Positions 42,215 through 53,800 are shown, numbered from the stretch's first letter. The stretch is 64,000 nt of DNA from Oopsacas minuta (GCA_024704765.1 JAKMXF010000221.1:124001-188000), one strand, 5' to 3'. A program made the numbers and translations. Notes: a model not told the origin generated them from the letters alone.

Positions 42215-44080
42215 CTAATTGACAGTCACTGGAGATATTTCATTGGTCTCTGGAGCTTTCGTAATCTCTGTGGTTGATCCGTCCTTCTTTTGCTTAGTCG
42301 CAGTCTCGTCAATAGTCGTCTCAGAATCCGGTTTCTCTCCACTAATACGCTCAGAACTAGCATGATATTTCTTACAGTAGTGTGAGAGGAATGTTATCGA
42401 GTTGATCCAACTATCGCGAGTAGTTTCATTAGGAGCTCGCAATTCCAAAGTGCTTGAATCTGTAGAAATGGTAAGGAGGGTTCCTTTGGAATTTTCTACT
42501 GGCTCAACTTTAATGATATCTCCTATAGAAATGGTGCCTCTGAGATTCTTCATCTTAGGAGATTTGTAGTAGTACAATTTGAAACCTTCACCTGCTTGGA
42601 AGTATCTGTTACGCCACATTCCACGAGTAAAGCTCTTTCTACCGCGTTTATGCATCCACCCATTTAGTTCTGTCATTTCAACGAACTTCTGGTGCTCAGT
42701 TTCCCTAACCTGCTTCTCTAGCTCGATATCCTCCACATGGTTTTGAGCATTCTTCAGCTCTTCCTTCGCAACGCTAAAATCTTCCTTGAGTCCTGATAAC
42801 TCTATAACCAGGATATCCTTCTCTTCAGAAATATTATTAATATTCCGTTTGCTTTCCAACAGCTGAGAACTCAATTCACTATTTCTATACTCCAGAGCTT
42901 TCAGAGCGTTGTCTTTATCAGCGATTACACCATTCAGAGAGTCAACTTGTTCGTGTAACTCCTTAGTCTCCGTTTCTTGTTCCTGCTTGTTCTGCTTGAG
43001 CTCCGATATTTGATGCTCAAGCTCGTTATTTTTCTGTATCAGCGCTGCTACCTGGGCATCTTGCTCTTTGTCTTTTTGCTTGGGAGTATCAGTCTTCCCC
43101 CATAAAACTAAAGAACGCTTCTTCTTCTTACGCTTCTCCAAGGGTGTATCAGTACTACAGCCTGAAGAGTCGGATAGGTCGTCATTACCATCTCGGACTA
43201 CGTTGTAGGCTAATGGAGTTGTAGGGACGGATACCCTGGCCTCTTCAGTTCCAGTAGCGTTCAGGACTGGAGATATTTCTCTGTCAATGGTAGTTTGAGA
43301 TACTGGAGACATAGGACCGTTGTCGTCGCCAGGAATTTGGGAATTTACAGAGATTGTATCCTCCTGTAGGCCACTTTTTTTTCGTTTCTTTATTTCTTTA
43401 CTTTTCTGCTTTTCCAATTTTGCAACTTTCTTCTGTTCCACCTTTTCGAATTTGTCCTGCTTCTTCTTCTCAGCAGCCTCCTTTTTCAAACGTTCTTTTT
43501 CAGCTTTAGCTTGTTGCTTTTTCTCTTTACCTATTAGCTTTCTTTCTGCGGAAGGAGATTCCTCTGGACTATGATTACTGATGCCTAACCATGTATCACA
43601 CATAATTTCTGGCGTTTCTTTATCTAGCAAACTTTCTAACTTTAATTTGTCCACTTTATCAACGATGGAATTGTTTTCTACATCTAAAACGACAAGAATA
43701 GGAATTTCCTCGATTTCAAATTTCTCTTTAAGCGCTTCTGTGAACTTAGAATCTGGGGGGATTATTGGAAAAGTTATGTTAGCGGTGGAAACGAATTCCA
43801 TCATGTTTTGATTGTTCACGTCGCATGAAGCTAGGAGCATACCCATACTGCATCCCTCTCGTGCTTCCATTGCATTAACAGCATTGTCAATTATCTGTAG
43901 ATAATTCTTGGAGACAGGAATCCAATTTGCAGCATAGTAGATTCCAATGAACTTTTTGCCACTCAACACTTCGAATGGAATCTGTTCATTCTCTTTATTT
44001 ACTATTTTAGTGTTTCTATTTATCCATTCAAAATAGCTTTCACCGTCACGTATTTCCAAATTGCTTGTTTCATCAGACAT
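42215..44080 (-). CDS. Thioredoxin-like / coiled-coil / PH-domain protein with lost redox cysteines
   Basis: Single exon of 621 residues from the ATG at 44078-44080. Residues about 30-150 form a nucleoredoxin/tryparedoxin-type thioredoxin fold (KKFIGIYYAANWIPVSKNYL; EEIPILVVLDVE). Its active site, normally WCPPC, is W53-I-P-V-S57, so both cysteines are gone and it cannot act as a dithiol oxidoreductase. A Lys/Glu-rich coiled coil (about 185-240), a Ser/Thr-rich linker and a second long coiled coil (about 345-480) follow. A PH domain ends the ordered part (LNGWMHKRGRKSFTRGMW, RYFQAGEGFKLYYYKSP, TRDSWINSITFL). It is likely a membrane-linked scaffold. I know no named family with this order. Confidence 0.8.
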   Translation of the reverse strand: MSDETSNLEIRDGESYFEWINRNTKIVNKENEQIPFEVLSGKKFIGIYYAANWIPVSKNYLQIIDNAVNAMEAREGCSMGMLLASCDVNNQNMMEFVSTANITFPIIPPDSKFTEALKEKFEIEEIPILVVLDVENNSIVDKVDKLKLESLLDKETPEIMCDTWLGISNHSPEESPSAERKLIGKEKKQQAKAEKERLKKEAAEKKKQDKFEKVEQKKVAKLEKQKSKEIKKRKKSGLQEDTISVNSQIPGDDNGPMSPVSQTTIDREISPVLNATGTEEARVSVPTTPLAYNVVRDGNDDLSDSSGCSTDTPLEKRKKKKRSLVLWGKTDTPKQKDKEQDAQVAALIQKNNELEHQISELKQNKQEQETETKELHEQVDSLNGVIADKDNALKALEYRNSELSSQLLESKRNINNISEEKDILVIELSGLKEDFSVAKEELKNAQNHVEDIELEKQVRETEHQKFVEMTELNGWMHKRGRKSFTRGMWRNRYFQAGEGFKLYYYKSPKMKNLRGTISIGDIIKVEPVENSKGTLLTISTDSSTLELRAPNETTRDSWINSITFLSHYCKKYHASSERISGEKPDSETTIDETATKQKKDGSTTEITKAPETNEISPVTVN

Positions 44081-46013
44081 GATGAATATTCTCAAATTAA
44101 TAGTAATTTATTAGTCAATGCATGAACTAGTGAATATCCATATATATATACTCGAGTGATGTTCGGTCGCTAGCTAAACTGTATACCTATCATTTAGTAC
44201 GTACACGGTAGTCTATGTACATTATTGTCAATTCGGCAAAGCTAATACGTAAAGTAGCCATACAACTGAATAGTTATTGCTGAAGCTCGGAGTATTGTTT
44301 CGCCAAAAAATAGCTAAAATATCTAAAGGATTGTGTCAAATATATGAATTGAAATTCAACAGTGCCAGAATGTGATCAAGAAATCGTAAAACATTTTGTG
44401 ACTCGATTGATATTGAAAAGATTAGTAGAAATCAAATATGTAGGATAAACGGCATACTACAATTTCGCTAGGAATAAGCAACATTCCACCAAATCGATAG
44501 CCTGTTCATAGTCAAGAAATTATTAAAACGATCCAGTATTAAGCCAAATAGCGCTCAAATAATGTCAATAACTTACTAGTTGCCATATATCCAAAATATA
44601 CGTGAATCGTTAAAAATGCAATTACAGACGATGGCTTAAATATAATTAATACACAATACAATACATATGGTAAATATTCATACAAACACTCAGCATGATG
44701 TACTACGACAATGCAACATATTGTTTGCCAAGTCGTACAACACACATTATAATTCTATTGAATATATAGAATTAATATTATTGTTGCAGAAATAAGAAAA
44801 GTATAAGTATTCGATTACTCAGTATTGGAATAAATTGCATAATAGCCAAATAGCCAAAGAGTAATAAATTCCAATTGACTAAATTGTACTTACACAAAAC
44901 CAAACTAATAGTATATTACTAATCTCCAATTGTTGTTTGTCTGTGTTTGTGTAGGAAACATTTGACCAAATATAACAATGTATTAGTACTAGTACTAGCA
45001 CCCAATTTGCAATTGCATTTGAGCAAGCAAATAATAATCTATACTAAACGGGGGTAAAGATAATCATAAAATATTCAATTATAACATGAACTTTAAGGTG
45101 TTTCACAATTAATATTAATTATCTACTAATTGAACGCTTTGGAAACTTGAATTCATAAAAAGTTTAGTGATTCTAGTGATTTTGAAAATGAATGATCGGA
45201 CAATCGATAAGCACGTAATTTATAATCTACATGGCGCATGTTGATAGTACTTTATTTTAAATGAGTTATCACAAAAATTTTTACTATCATAAAAAAATAA
45301 TATTTATGGTGAAATGACAAAAAAGGAGATAGATTAATTCTATAGAAATTGTATAATAAACATGACTATTAATCTGAGACAGAGAAGTACGTACAGTACT
45401 TAGATCTGGGTTCACATTCACAATCAGCTGTATAGACTCCAGAATAAATATTATAAGATATTACTTTTTGTGGTTCAGGCTAGTCAAATTAAATTTTTAG
45501 TTAGTTGAAATAATGTTTATATTATGAAAGTTCAAATAATCAATAAATGAATTATGAACATACTTGCGGGATCCTCCTTGCTGTAACAACAATAAAAATG
45601 ATTAATAATTTGAACAATAAACAGCTCTCAATTTATTAACTAATCATGTAATAGGGAAATAAAATACTTCCGTCAATCATAATGAGATTGTATAACAAAT
45701 AATATACTTTCATTGAGATTATTACTACCAAGATCTTGTCTACATCAGACACTACCAAAATCTTGTCTACATCAGACAAAAAGTAATTATGGAAATGAAC
45801 AATTTCAACTCAATTTTCATAATAATTTATCACGTTGGGCAGCTATTAAGAAAATACAGAAACTCTTGTAAATATGAAATATAATGGGTGGTGGATATCC
45901 ATACTCAGATGCGTTTTTTAACTAACAAATAGTGTTAATCCAAAGTTTTGCATAACTATGATCGAATTAAAAATGTAAAATTATATAGTAATTGTGTGTA
46001 GCTAAATACTCAC
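44081..46013. other. Stretch between the PH gene and the UBX exon
   Basis: About 1.9 kb. It should hold the 3' exons of the PUB-UBA-UBX gene, since the exon at 46014-46224 ends at a donor (ACT|GTGAGT). No second half of a UBX domain was found. Two possible small exons on the minus strand (45564-45580 and 45369-45479, the latter encoding a Cys-rich 36-residue end, TADCECEPRSKYC) have good splice sites but do not join in frame to the upstream exon in a way that completes a UBX domain. Confidence 0.35.
45724..45779. repeat. Tandem duplication of about 27 bases
   Basis: ACTACCAAGATCTTGTCTAC followed by ATCAGAC, then ACTACCAAAATCTTGTCTAC followed by ATCAGAC: two adjacent copies differing at one base. 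Confidence 0.9.
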
Positions 46014-49000
46014 AGTAGCTTCTGGTAGTATCTTGATAATATTCTGAGAGCCATTAGGTAGTCGTACTCGTATGGATACATTGCCAGCATCTCCTAAGCC
46101 AATACAACTTGGTTTTGCCTGAGAATGTGTTGGGAGTTCAACAGGTGCTTGAATGCGTGTAGCTGCTGCACGGTTAGCTTGTTGATGTTTCTTATCTGAT
46201 TCCATATTCTTCATAAGATTTTCCCTAATGTAGCAGAAAGGAAATAAAGAGTAGGGACAACATTAGACGTATTGCACATACATAATTTGTAGAGAACTGA
46301 GCTATTTCCATGGCTAGACGTTAATTTGTTAAGAAAATACACTGAAAAATTCAGTAAACAAGTGTGGCCTTACGTTCTTACTAAAAGCTTATGAACTCAA
46401 TCAAATAATCAAATTAATTAATATCCTATTTAAGTGAAAATCTAATTTCATTCAGCTAAATCGCACAGGATTATATTCGTATAATTATGTATCTTAGTAT
46501 GCAATAGCAATGCATCATGAAGTCCAAGGGAAATTAAAGAATACAAGTTTAATAAATCTCACCACTAACACACGTTATGTATCTGAATACAATGATACAA
46601 TCTAATAATACGAATTAATAGCAATTAATTCGATAGCTACACAATCTTAGCACGTATCTATTACATAACTAATTACTGAATTACAACTAGGACATCAACA
46701 ACAAACATATACCTCACTATTTTAATACAAAATAAAATTTTTCATAAATAAGAAAGGTCAGAAAGGTTAAATTAACAAAACTAAAACACCTATACAAATT
46801 TAATAAGTAAGAAGGTACAGTTATATGTTCCATGCATTGTTATCGCATGATACGAATAAAATTTACATTATTTGTCTTGTGATTTATAATTAATACAGAG
46901 GAGAGTATTGTATCAGCAGTTCAGCACTAGATTAGGGTAAACAATGATAATCTCCAATAAAAACATTTCTACACAATATGATAAAGTTGTAATACTATAG
47001 CGAGGACGGGTATACACAGAGATGGGATTTGTAGTGTGTGCATGCTGTGACATCCGATCCTATTAGGCTAGGGCGTTAATCGTATTTATGACTTCAAATA
47101 AAGCTACATAATGATCTATGAATACTGCTTTTAATCAAGTTAATAATTACTTGTATAATAAAAAAGTTACAGCAAACATCACAGTATATTTTTTACCTCT
47201 TCTATGGTAAGATTAACAGGAATTCATATCACTGAATAACAGATAAACATTATGATGAGACGCATGGAAATTCAGCATCTAGCTATAATTGAATATCATA
47301 ATATATTCCATAGAATAGGAATAGTAAAATAGTTACAAACAAGATAATCATCTGTGATCAGCTGAATCGATTCATCACTGTTAATGCAGCTGTATAATTA
47401 CAAACACTGTATACTATACCAGGTAACAAATACCTAGTAAAGATATGTGAGTATTGATAGAGCAACACAAGTATATGTTAATCTTTAGTGGTAAGGTTAA
47501 TCATCAACAATAAATTTACAGGATAAAAGCTTTACTACTATTATCAGATAAATATCTTAAGATAGTAATTTGTCGATGTTATTAAATTCAGCATGTGTAT
47601 GTAATGTGCTAAATCTAGGAACAAGTTCTAAGATCTAAGCGATCTCTCAAAACTCTCTGAGATAGGTGTCAAAATGTATCCAGCCGCGAGTGCAAATAAG
47701 CGAAGCTTGCTTGTATTATCTAATTACGTAGTCGTGAAAAATATTAAATGAAAGTATTAAAAAACAATAAAGGCGGAAATTGGAATCGGACATTTCGTTA
47801 CTGCAGATATACAAATATAGAAAGTTACAAAACTCATTCTGAAATATATACATGTTATTAATTCATGAATGTTTATTCGTTTTGGATATATTCTCGATAA
47901 ATTACATAATACAGATAAGAATTGATGATAAATACGTTTTGGGAGATGTAAGACCAAATCTAGTCTGTTTAATCATTATAATTATCTAAGAATATTACAG
48001 AAATAATAACATTATGTATATAAATAAAATCTAGTGAGATAAGATTAAGTAACAACGAGAAACTTTCCACCCACAAGTATACACTGAATTACGCAAATGA
48101 GTAAACAGACAATTAATCAATAAAATAGAACGGAAATTGGTAGATTGTGGGGTATAAAATAAATCGAGATAAATAGGAATTACACGATTTAACTAAAATG
48201 ACAATTCTAGAAGTGTATTTCATCAATTGGTATATGAAGCTAGCATACTTCGGAAACTTTGCATATTGCTGCTTCTTGCTAACTTGGATATTTGCATTAG
48301 CTTACGAGGTGCGAATAACTTCGAAAAAGTTGAAACGACTCAATTCTCTAGCTCTTGATAATCCCAGTCTTTGGGAACAACATTATTCCAATAATATCTT
48401 CAAACATATACTAATGATAATTATTGTATTGCTAGAGATGGCAATAACTGGGTTACTCCAAATGGATGCATTGTATATTCCAACACATTTCTCATTATAC
48501 AAGAATGAAACTGACATAATTCAGCCTACAACGACAGATTCATCTATCCTAGACTGTATAGGACAAGATAATTTTGTAGGAATAGGAGTGGGAGTGTTTA
48601 GTGTTGAGATGTCAGTGTACTTGTATATAATATTGACTTACAGTTTATGTCTAAACTTCTACTCAATGGTTTTCGCCAACAAAATAAAATTGAAGAAACA
48701 AATAAAACCGACTATAACAGGTTATATACTATCTACATCGATAATAGCCCTCATGTTATCAAAGTATACTATAGTATTGGGTATATTTGGTTATGTAATA
48801 CTGTTAGTATCAGCTGTCCTATACTTGGTTATAAGTCATAAACGATTAATTAGAACAATTCAAGCTAAGAGATTTGATGTTTATCAGGAGAGATCAAAAT
48901 GTCAGGCCAGGAGAATCGATAAAGAACTTAACTATGCAAGGAAGATAGGTGGGTTTATCATAATAATCGGGATAATTAGAGTTGTATCCGTATTCTTCTC

Positions 49001-50603
49001 CGGTTCCATCGATGCTATTATAATTCCCATAGTACAAAATCCGTGTTTGATAGGATATGTTAGTAATGTTCAAAACATTTATCCACAAATTGATGGGATT
49101 ACTCAGACAATTGCTCAGGTTGTTTTTACACTCGGAAAGATTGTAAATATGTCGTATGTATTGCTTATATTGAGTGTAAACATAATTGTAGTTTGTATAT
49201 ACTACTACCAGAAGAAAGTACAATTACAGAATATTGTCAATAAGAAATATACAACTTATGGTATGACACTGAGAAAAAGATTGTTAGAGTAATTATACGT
49301 ATTTTTTATATGCAAATTTAGTAATTATGTTGTTCTAAGTTAATTTTAAAACATTTATTAAATATTATGTGGGTGTGCATTAATTTAAGCGAATAAGCGA
49401 AAAATGTGAGTAGAAACAAACCTTGCTCGTGCTGATTCTTTCTTTTCAATCATAGCAGCTCTGAGCACTTCTTCCCTCTGTTTCTCAAGGAACGCGTATC
49501 TCTCCCCAGAACTCTCCTGGTACCTGGAAACCAAGGGGACCGAGTGAACAGAGGGGAATGAAGAGGAGCTAGATGGAGACGGTGTAGGGATAGTAGGCGG
49601 AAACTACAAATATATAAAATAATAAAGTAGAGTCAAATAGTTTTAGAATGAATAATTAGAATAACCTGTCTGGGATTAGCATTGATCCACTCTATCGCTT
49701 TCTCTACACTGGTGTTGTCAGTTTGAATTAGAGCTTGAGAAGCTTGCTCAGAAGTGTAACCCATATCCAACAAACCTACCAAAAGACCTCCTCTTGGTAT
49801 TGTAGTGGAGGGTACTGAGGGAGGGGCAGCAACTGGGATAGTCGGATTCGTGAACACATTCCCACTTTTCTCCGTCCCAGTTAGTTTAAGTGTAGAGCGT
49901 TCTGGAGCGGAGACAATAGGTTGTCCTGTACCTTCACTCAATAAAGATAACACCACGGATACATCGATTCCAGCAGGCAGGATAAGAAACTCGTTTTTTT
50001 CATCTGTTTGAAATCCAATGACAAATAGTAGGAATTGTGCTGGTTCGATTTCCCAAACATATCTGTAGAAATAAACACTAGGCCTAAACATATAACAATA
50101 CTTGTAACAGAGCTGTGTAATTAAAGTATTGTTCTGAAGCAGCAATAGAAACGCTGGTAATAATAGTGATTTTATTATGATACAAAGAAATACTACAGAG
50201 ATCCCTGATCCATGTGTATACCCATTACCCCTATAGATCCGCAAATATTAATATATGTTAATAATCTTGATTCCGCACTGTCAGACAGAACATTTGAATA
50301 GAAAATTTCATATGAAAAGTCAATTCTTGAATTGAGTAGGTTCGAAGTTCAAGAGGTGTTTATTATAATACACAATTCATATATACATACAAATATCAAT
50401 TATCAAACAATTGAGTTTAAGGTAAATAAAGTTAAGTACCTTCTAAATCTGTCGTTAGATAATTTAATACTCCTAAACTTCTCTACACCAGGATTGGTAG
50501 CTATTTTCTGAAGAATTCGAATAAGCAAGCTGATAGACTCACGGGACGATTCTTGGTCTGATAGAGATCTGATTTGGGAAATACAAAGACGTGCATCTTC
50601 CAT
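46014..50603 (-). CDS. PUB-UBA-UBX protein, p97 cofactor-like (3' incomplete)
   Basis: Exons on the minus strand: 50440-50603, 49666-50062, 49422-49603, 46014-46224, all in agreeing phase. The start MEDARLCISQIRSL and the sequence ATNPGVEKFRSIKLSNDRFRR, YVWEIEPAQFLLFVIGFQ form a PUB domain. A UBA domain follows (LVGLLDMGYTSEQASQALIQ...IEWINAN), then a Ser/Pro linker, a charged helix (RYAFLEKQREEVLRAAMIEK) and the first strands of a UBX domain (VSIRVRLPNGSQNIIKI). PUB and UBX both bind p97/VCP and UBA binds ubiquitin, so an ERAD or extraction cofactor is likely. Human UBXN6 has PUB+UBX and UBXN1 has UBA+UBX; this order combines both. The UBX end was not found. The 3.2-kb intron 46225-49421 contains a 7TM gene on the other strand. 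Confidence 0.8.
46225..48197. other. Intron of the UBX gene, 5' of the nested 7TM gene
   Basis: About 2 kb of AT-rich intron without coding signal. It serves as the upstream region of the 7TM gene starting at 48198. The 47757-47957 minus-strand frame has no family features and is not called. Confidence 0.4.
48198..49292 (+). CDS. Orphan seven-helix membrane protein, copy B, nested in the UBX gene
   Basis: Single exon of 364 residues from the ATG at 48198. Hydrophobic segments lie at about residues 15-37, 67-90, 127-157, 171-193, 195-214, 250-278 and 311-338. Loop 1 carries YEVRITSKKLKRL, loop 2 an N-glycosylation site (KNETD) and a lone Cys (LDCIG), and the loop before helix 6 is long and basic (HKRLIRTIQAKRFDVYQERS). 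Topology matches copies A and C, and loop 1 is like copy C (NEVRYLKKKLWRI). The gene lies antisense inside the 3.2-kb intron of the PUB-UBA-UBX gene. Seven helices and a basic third cytoplasmic loop would suit a receptor, but no family motif is recognised; an ion or solute transporter is also possible. Confidence 0.72.
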   Translation: MTILEVYFINWYMKLAYFGNFAYCCFLLTWIFALAYEVRITSKKLKRLNSLALDNPSLWEQHYSNNIFKHILMIIIVLLEMAITGLLQMDALYIPTHFSLYKNETDIIQPTTTDSSILDCIGQDNFVGIGVGVFSVEMSVYLYIILTYSLCLNFYSMVFANKIKLKKQIKPTITGYILSTSIIALMLSKYTIVLGIFGYVILLVSAVLYLVISHKRLIRTIQAKRFDVYQERSKCQARRIDKELNYARKIGGFIIIIGIIRVVSVFFSGSIDAIIIPIVQNPCLIGYVSNVQNIYPQIDGITQTIAQVVFTLGKIVNMSYVLLILSVNIIVVCIYYYQKKVQLQNIVNKKYTTYGMTLRKRLLE

Positions 50604-52016
50604 TAATTCTAACAAGTATACTAAATTCTTAATAAATAAAGGACAATAAAAGGTTAATAATTCCTACGATTTGAAGGAATTGAAACGTTTTAAAACGATT
50701 ATTGACACCTTCCGGAGTGTGATGCTGAGTGAGTCAAGTATACATGACACATGCTGACATGCATACAGGTTTGTGAAGAATTTCATATACAGATGCAGGA
50801 AAAATTCAGAACCATACTTAGAATAGTGTCACAAAATGCAATACTATTCGGGCGTGCGTAATTTACGGGACGTGACGTTGTGGTAACCTCCCAAATTCAT
50901 CGCCCCAAAGTGTATTACTATATGCCTCATGTATTCTGTGATATGCTATCGCTATCCCTACTATCCCGGGATAAAAAAAATGCTAGCGATTTACGATCCT
51001 CATGAGTCCCAAAATGCGTGTGTTTAGGCCTGTGTAGGCTTGTTTGTGGACCCAGTGATTTAGGGACCCTTGGTTCCCGGAAACACTAGGGAAATAGGGA
51101 TCAACCCAGTGATATTATAGGCCCCCCACCCGTAGGTCACCTATATAGAATCTAGATGCTCAACTAGATTTGCTAGTTAACCTAGATTCTTTCTTGTACT
51201 CGATATAACAACCTTTCTGTTGTCTCAAAGTATCCTTTCTTGTGTGTTGACTCAGATTCTTTACCGTATCGATTACAGTTTATATGCAAAAGAACCGAAC
51301 ACTACTCACTGTAACGGGGAAGATGATCTGCGTATATAATATAGGGAATAACATATCCTTCTTTGACGATATAGGAAAAGTAAACAATTACATTTGGGTA
51401 ATCGAGTATGCTAATTCCGATTTTCACACTTTCGAGTTAATCATATGTAAATTTATTTGTTGGTTTTATGAATATAAAGTAAACAAATAGTTGAAATATT
51501 AATTTTTAATTCAATTTTGCAATTTATACTTTGCTAAATTCGAGGCACGAAGTGCCAGGTCCCAATGCGAATACTGTGTACGCAAGCCGTGTAGCGCGAA
51601 CAAGCCAAGCACAGCTCGTAGTGGTATAATTCGCGACATCCCTTTTCAAAGCGTATACATCACTAATAATATTGACGGTACGAGTCTCTGAGAGTATTGA
51701 AATAGGTCTTGGTTCCTAGCTGCTTTCCCCTGTCAGGCTTCGCTATCTGGATGTATTTCTACTTCCTGACCAACAAAACACTAGCGATTTAGAACCACTA
51801 CGTCCACGAAACGCTAGCTATTCGGCGTATTTATAGCTAGACATTGGGTTTTTTAGCAGGACAAAATTTTTCTTAGCTATATATATATATCGTATCGATA
51901 TTATGAAAGATTGTATTTAAATTTATAAACTAACATAATAATGAAATTTTACCTTCTTTTACCCACCCACCTCAAGAAATAATCATTGAATAGAGCTGTA
52001 GCACGAATTCGTGCGA
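50604..52016. other. Divergent spacer between the UBX gene and SELENON
   Basis: About 1.4 kb holding the promoters of two divergent genes, plus the second copy of an interspersed repeat (51401-51552). Phrases such as TGGTTCCCGGAAACACTAGG near 51071 and a GGCCCCCCACCCG stretch at 51121 stand out by GC content but match nothing I know. Confidence 0.4.
51401..51552. repeat. Interspersed repeat, copy 2 (upstream of SELENON)
   Basis: CGAGTATGCTAATTCCGATT, TTTTATGAATATAAAGTAAA and TTTGCTAAATTCGAGGCACG match the copy at 19094-19258 in the same order and orientation. Similarity ends on both sides near AGTGCC / AGCGGG. Upstream weaker similarity suggests that the element is longer. Confidence 0.75.
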
Positions 52017-53708
52017 ATGTCAGCTCGTAAACGAACCCAGTCGTCAGAGCCAGACCCAGGGTCTGACCCTCCCTATACCCCTCCCCCTAAAGACACAAGA
52101 GACATAGAGGAAGAGAGGTACCAAGAGTGGTTAGCTAACACACGATTTGTAAAGAACCTCCTAAAAGCTATTTTCGGTATGCTCTTCATTTTCCTGCTTA
52201 TTTTCGTTGTAGCAATTCTGTTTGGTGGTGCTTACTATGAGAGCAATTTCTCTAGCAAAGTTACCAAGGGGAGTCCCGCCCGCTGGTCGCTTGGACTAAA
52301 CCAACAAGTTCCCTCTGATGTAATCTCCCTATTTGAGATTTATGACTCAGATGCTAGTGGAGCAATAGAACCATGGGAGTTCAAATATATAGCAAAGTTG
52401 CTGAACGAGAGGAAGGATGATCCATTTGTGTTTCAAGAGGAAATCCCCGAGGGAGAGGGGATAACTGTATATGCTGAATACTCGCCTATAGTCAATAGCT
52501 CTATGAAAACATTTCAAGATCAGCAGAAGTCATATTTCAAAGGGTTTATGGCTGAAAAGACGCACTTCATTGGACTATTCAATTGGATCAATGCTGAGTA
52601 CCCAAATATGCTACATAGTCAGAAGAATTTCAGATCGTTTCTGCCAGCACATGCTTCCTGGGAGGTTGGTATGTCCTATCGGTTGATCTCATCTATATTC
52701 GGAGAGGACAGAGAGGAAATTTACAATTCTAACCGTTACAATGCTCCTCAACCATCTGGCAGAGAGATTGTGTTCTTCAAACTTCTACAGCAGTTCCATC
52801 ATAACGTGTTCCTACAGAATAGATTCGGCCCTCGTGGAGGTGTAGCAATGATCCGAGCAAAAGCAGGGCCAATAATAGAGGTTGTCTTTCGTATCCACGC
52901 AGAATATCAGCTAAATGAACACCCTCTGCACCCATTCTGGTTCAGCCCTGCCCATTTCACAGGTAACCTCGTATTCAACACTGACACAGACGAAGTGCTT
53001 CAATTTGAGCTATACTTGCCTTCTATTCGTAAACTGAATGTCGATATGGAATGGATAACGGGATCAGATGAACTGGAAGGAGAGAAGATGGAAGTAGATA
53101 TCGGGTACACTTCTGCTATGAAACTCTCTACTAACCAAACATTCGAAATCCCCGCTTGGGATCATGAGAAAACTAAAGAAGAAGCTACTATCGAACTGGA
53201 CCGTGTCCTATACCCTTTCAAGAGAATTCCCTATATAGATATTAGAGACGCGGTAGACACAGCTCGTGTGGAAAACAAACTGGTACACTCCATTATAATG
53301 TGGGGTTCACTAGATGACCAGTCATGCTGAGGATCAGGACGCACACTGCGGGACGGGCCCCTCGCAAGTGATGTCGTCCAACTTACCCTCAAAGAAAATT
53401 TCATTTCTTCCTGGTCACTCATTGTGCATCTAGAAGATTTGATGGCTAACTCTTCTGTCAAGCAAGAAGTAAAGGATCTCCTTAAAAAGACTATGGATTC
53501 TTACGAATTTCCTGTCCAGTCTATGGTGATGAGACCTGATACTGGTGACATTGTTCATATGATTAATGCTAACAAATTAATGGAGTTTAGAGATAGCGAA
53601 GATGCGATCAGAGTCAATATAGATCCTCTTTCTTACTCGTACAATGAATTTCTTCTGGAAGGAATGCGGAAAGCGAGAGAGGAGCAAGCTCCAGTTATCC
53701 CTGAATAA
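52017..53708 (+). CDS. SELENON: Selenoprotein N, with in-frame TGA read as selenocysteine
   Basis: Intronless; 563 residues counting Sec438. I start at the ATG at 52017 (MSARKRTQ). Order: cytosolic head; one TM helix (FGMLFIFLLIFVVAILFGG, about 50-70); an EF-hand-like segment (IYDSDASGAIEPWEF); the SelN core; then MWGSLDDQSCUGSGRTLR with U encoded by TGA at 53328-53330. Human SELENON has the same LDDQSCUGSGRTLR redox motif. After the TGA the frame stays open for 125 codons with conserved sequence (NFISSWSLI, FPVQSMV, VVHMINAN-like DIVHMINANK) to TAA at 53706-53708. The protein is an ER membrane oxidoreductase linked to SERCA regulation and muscle function. A SECIS lies in the 3' UTR. A naive annotation would split this into two open frames. 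Confidence 0.96.
53342..53370 (+). promoter_or_regulatory. Candidate selenocysteine redefinition element hairpin
   Basis: Eleven bases after the TGA, CAC at 53342-53344 and TGCGGG pair with CCTCGCA and GTG at 53362-53370, closing a GC-rich loop (ACGGGCC). Human SELENON has a stem-loop (SRE) just after its UGA codon that promotes recoding; position and GC richness match. Pairing was drawn by eye. Confidence 0.6.
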
Positions 53709-53744
53709 ATATTTAACTTTTTCATGATTTCTTAATAACTTTAA

Positions 53745-53769
53745 TGTCTGACCAGGGCCCGGTCAGACA
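53745..53769 (+). other. Perfect 9-bp hairpin in the SELENON 3' UTR
   Basis: TGTCTGACC and GGTCAGACA are exact reverse complements around the 7-base loop AGGGCCC. It lies 36 bases after the stop codon and 32 bases before the SECIS. It lacks the ATGA and AA of a SECIS. Its role is unknown. Confidence 0.8.
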
Positions 53770-53800
53770 AAACTAATAATTACATAATTTAGTGTGTGTT

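Noticed and set aside
45369-45580. Two small minus-strand exons with a Cys-rich 36-residue end as the UBX gene's C-terminus
   Set aside because: Splice sites look good, but joined directly to 46014 the frame gives a short unrelated tail, and the open Cys-rich frame needs a different phase; no UBX strands appear. Left unresolved.
53331-53708. A separate small gene downstream of SELENON
   Set aside because: The frame is continuous with SELENON through the TGA, and the sequence is the conserved SELENON C-terminus.
53745-53769. The perfect 3' UTR hairpin as the SECIS
   Set aside because: It lacks the ATGA/TGA quartet and apical AA; the structure at 53801-53863 has all of them.
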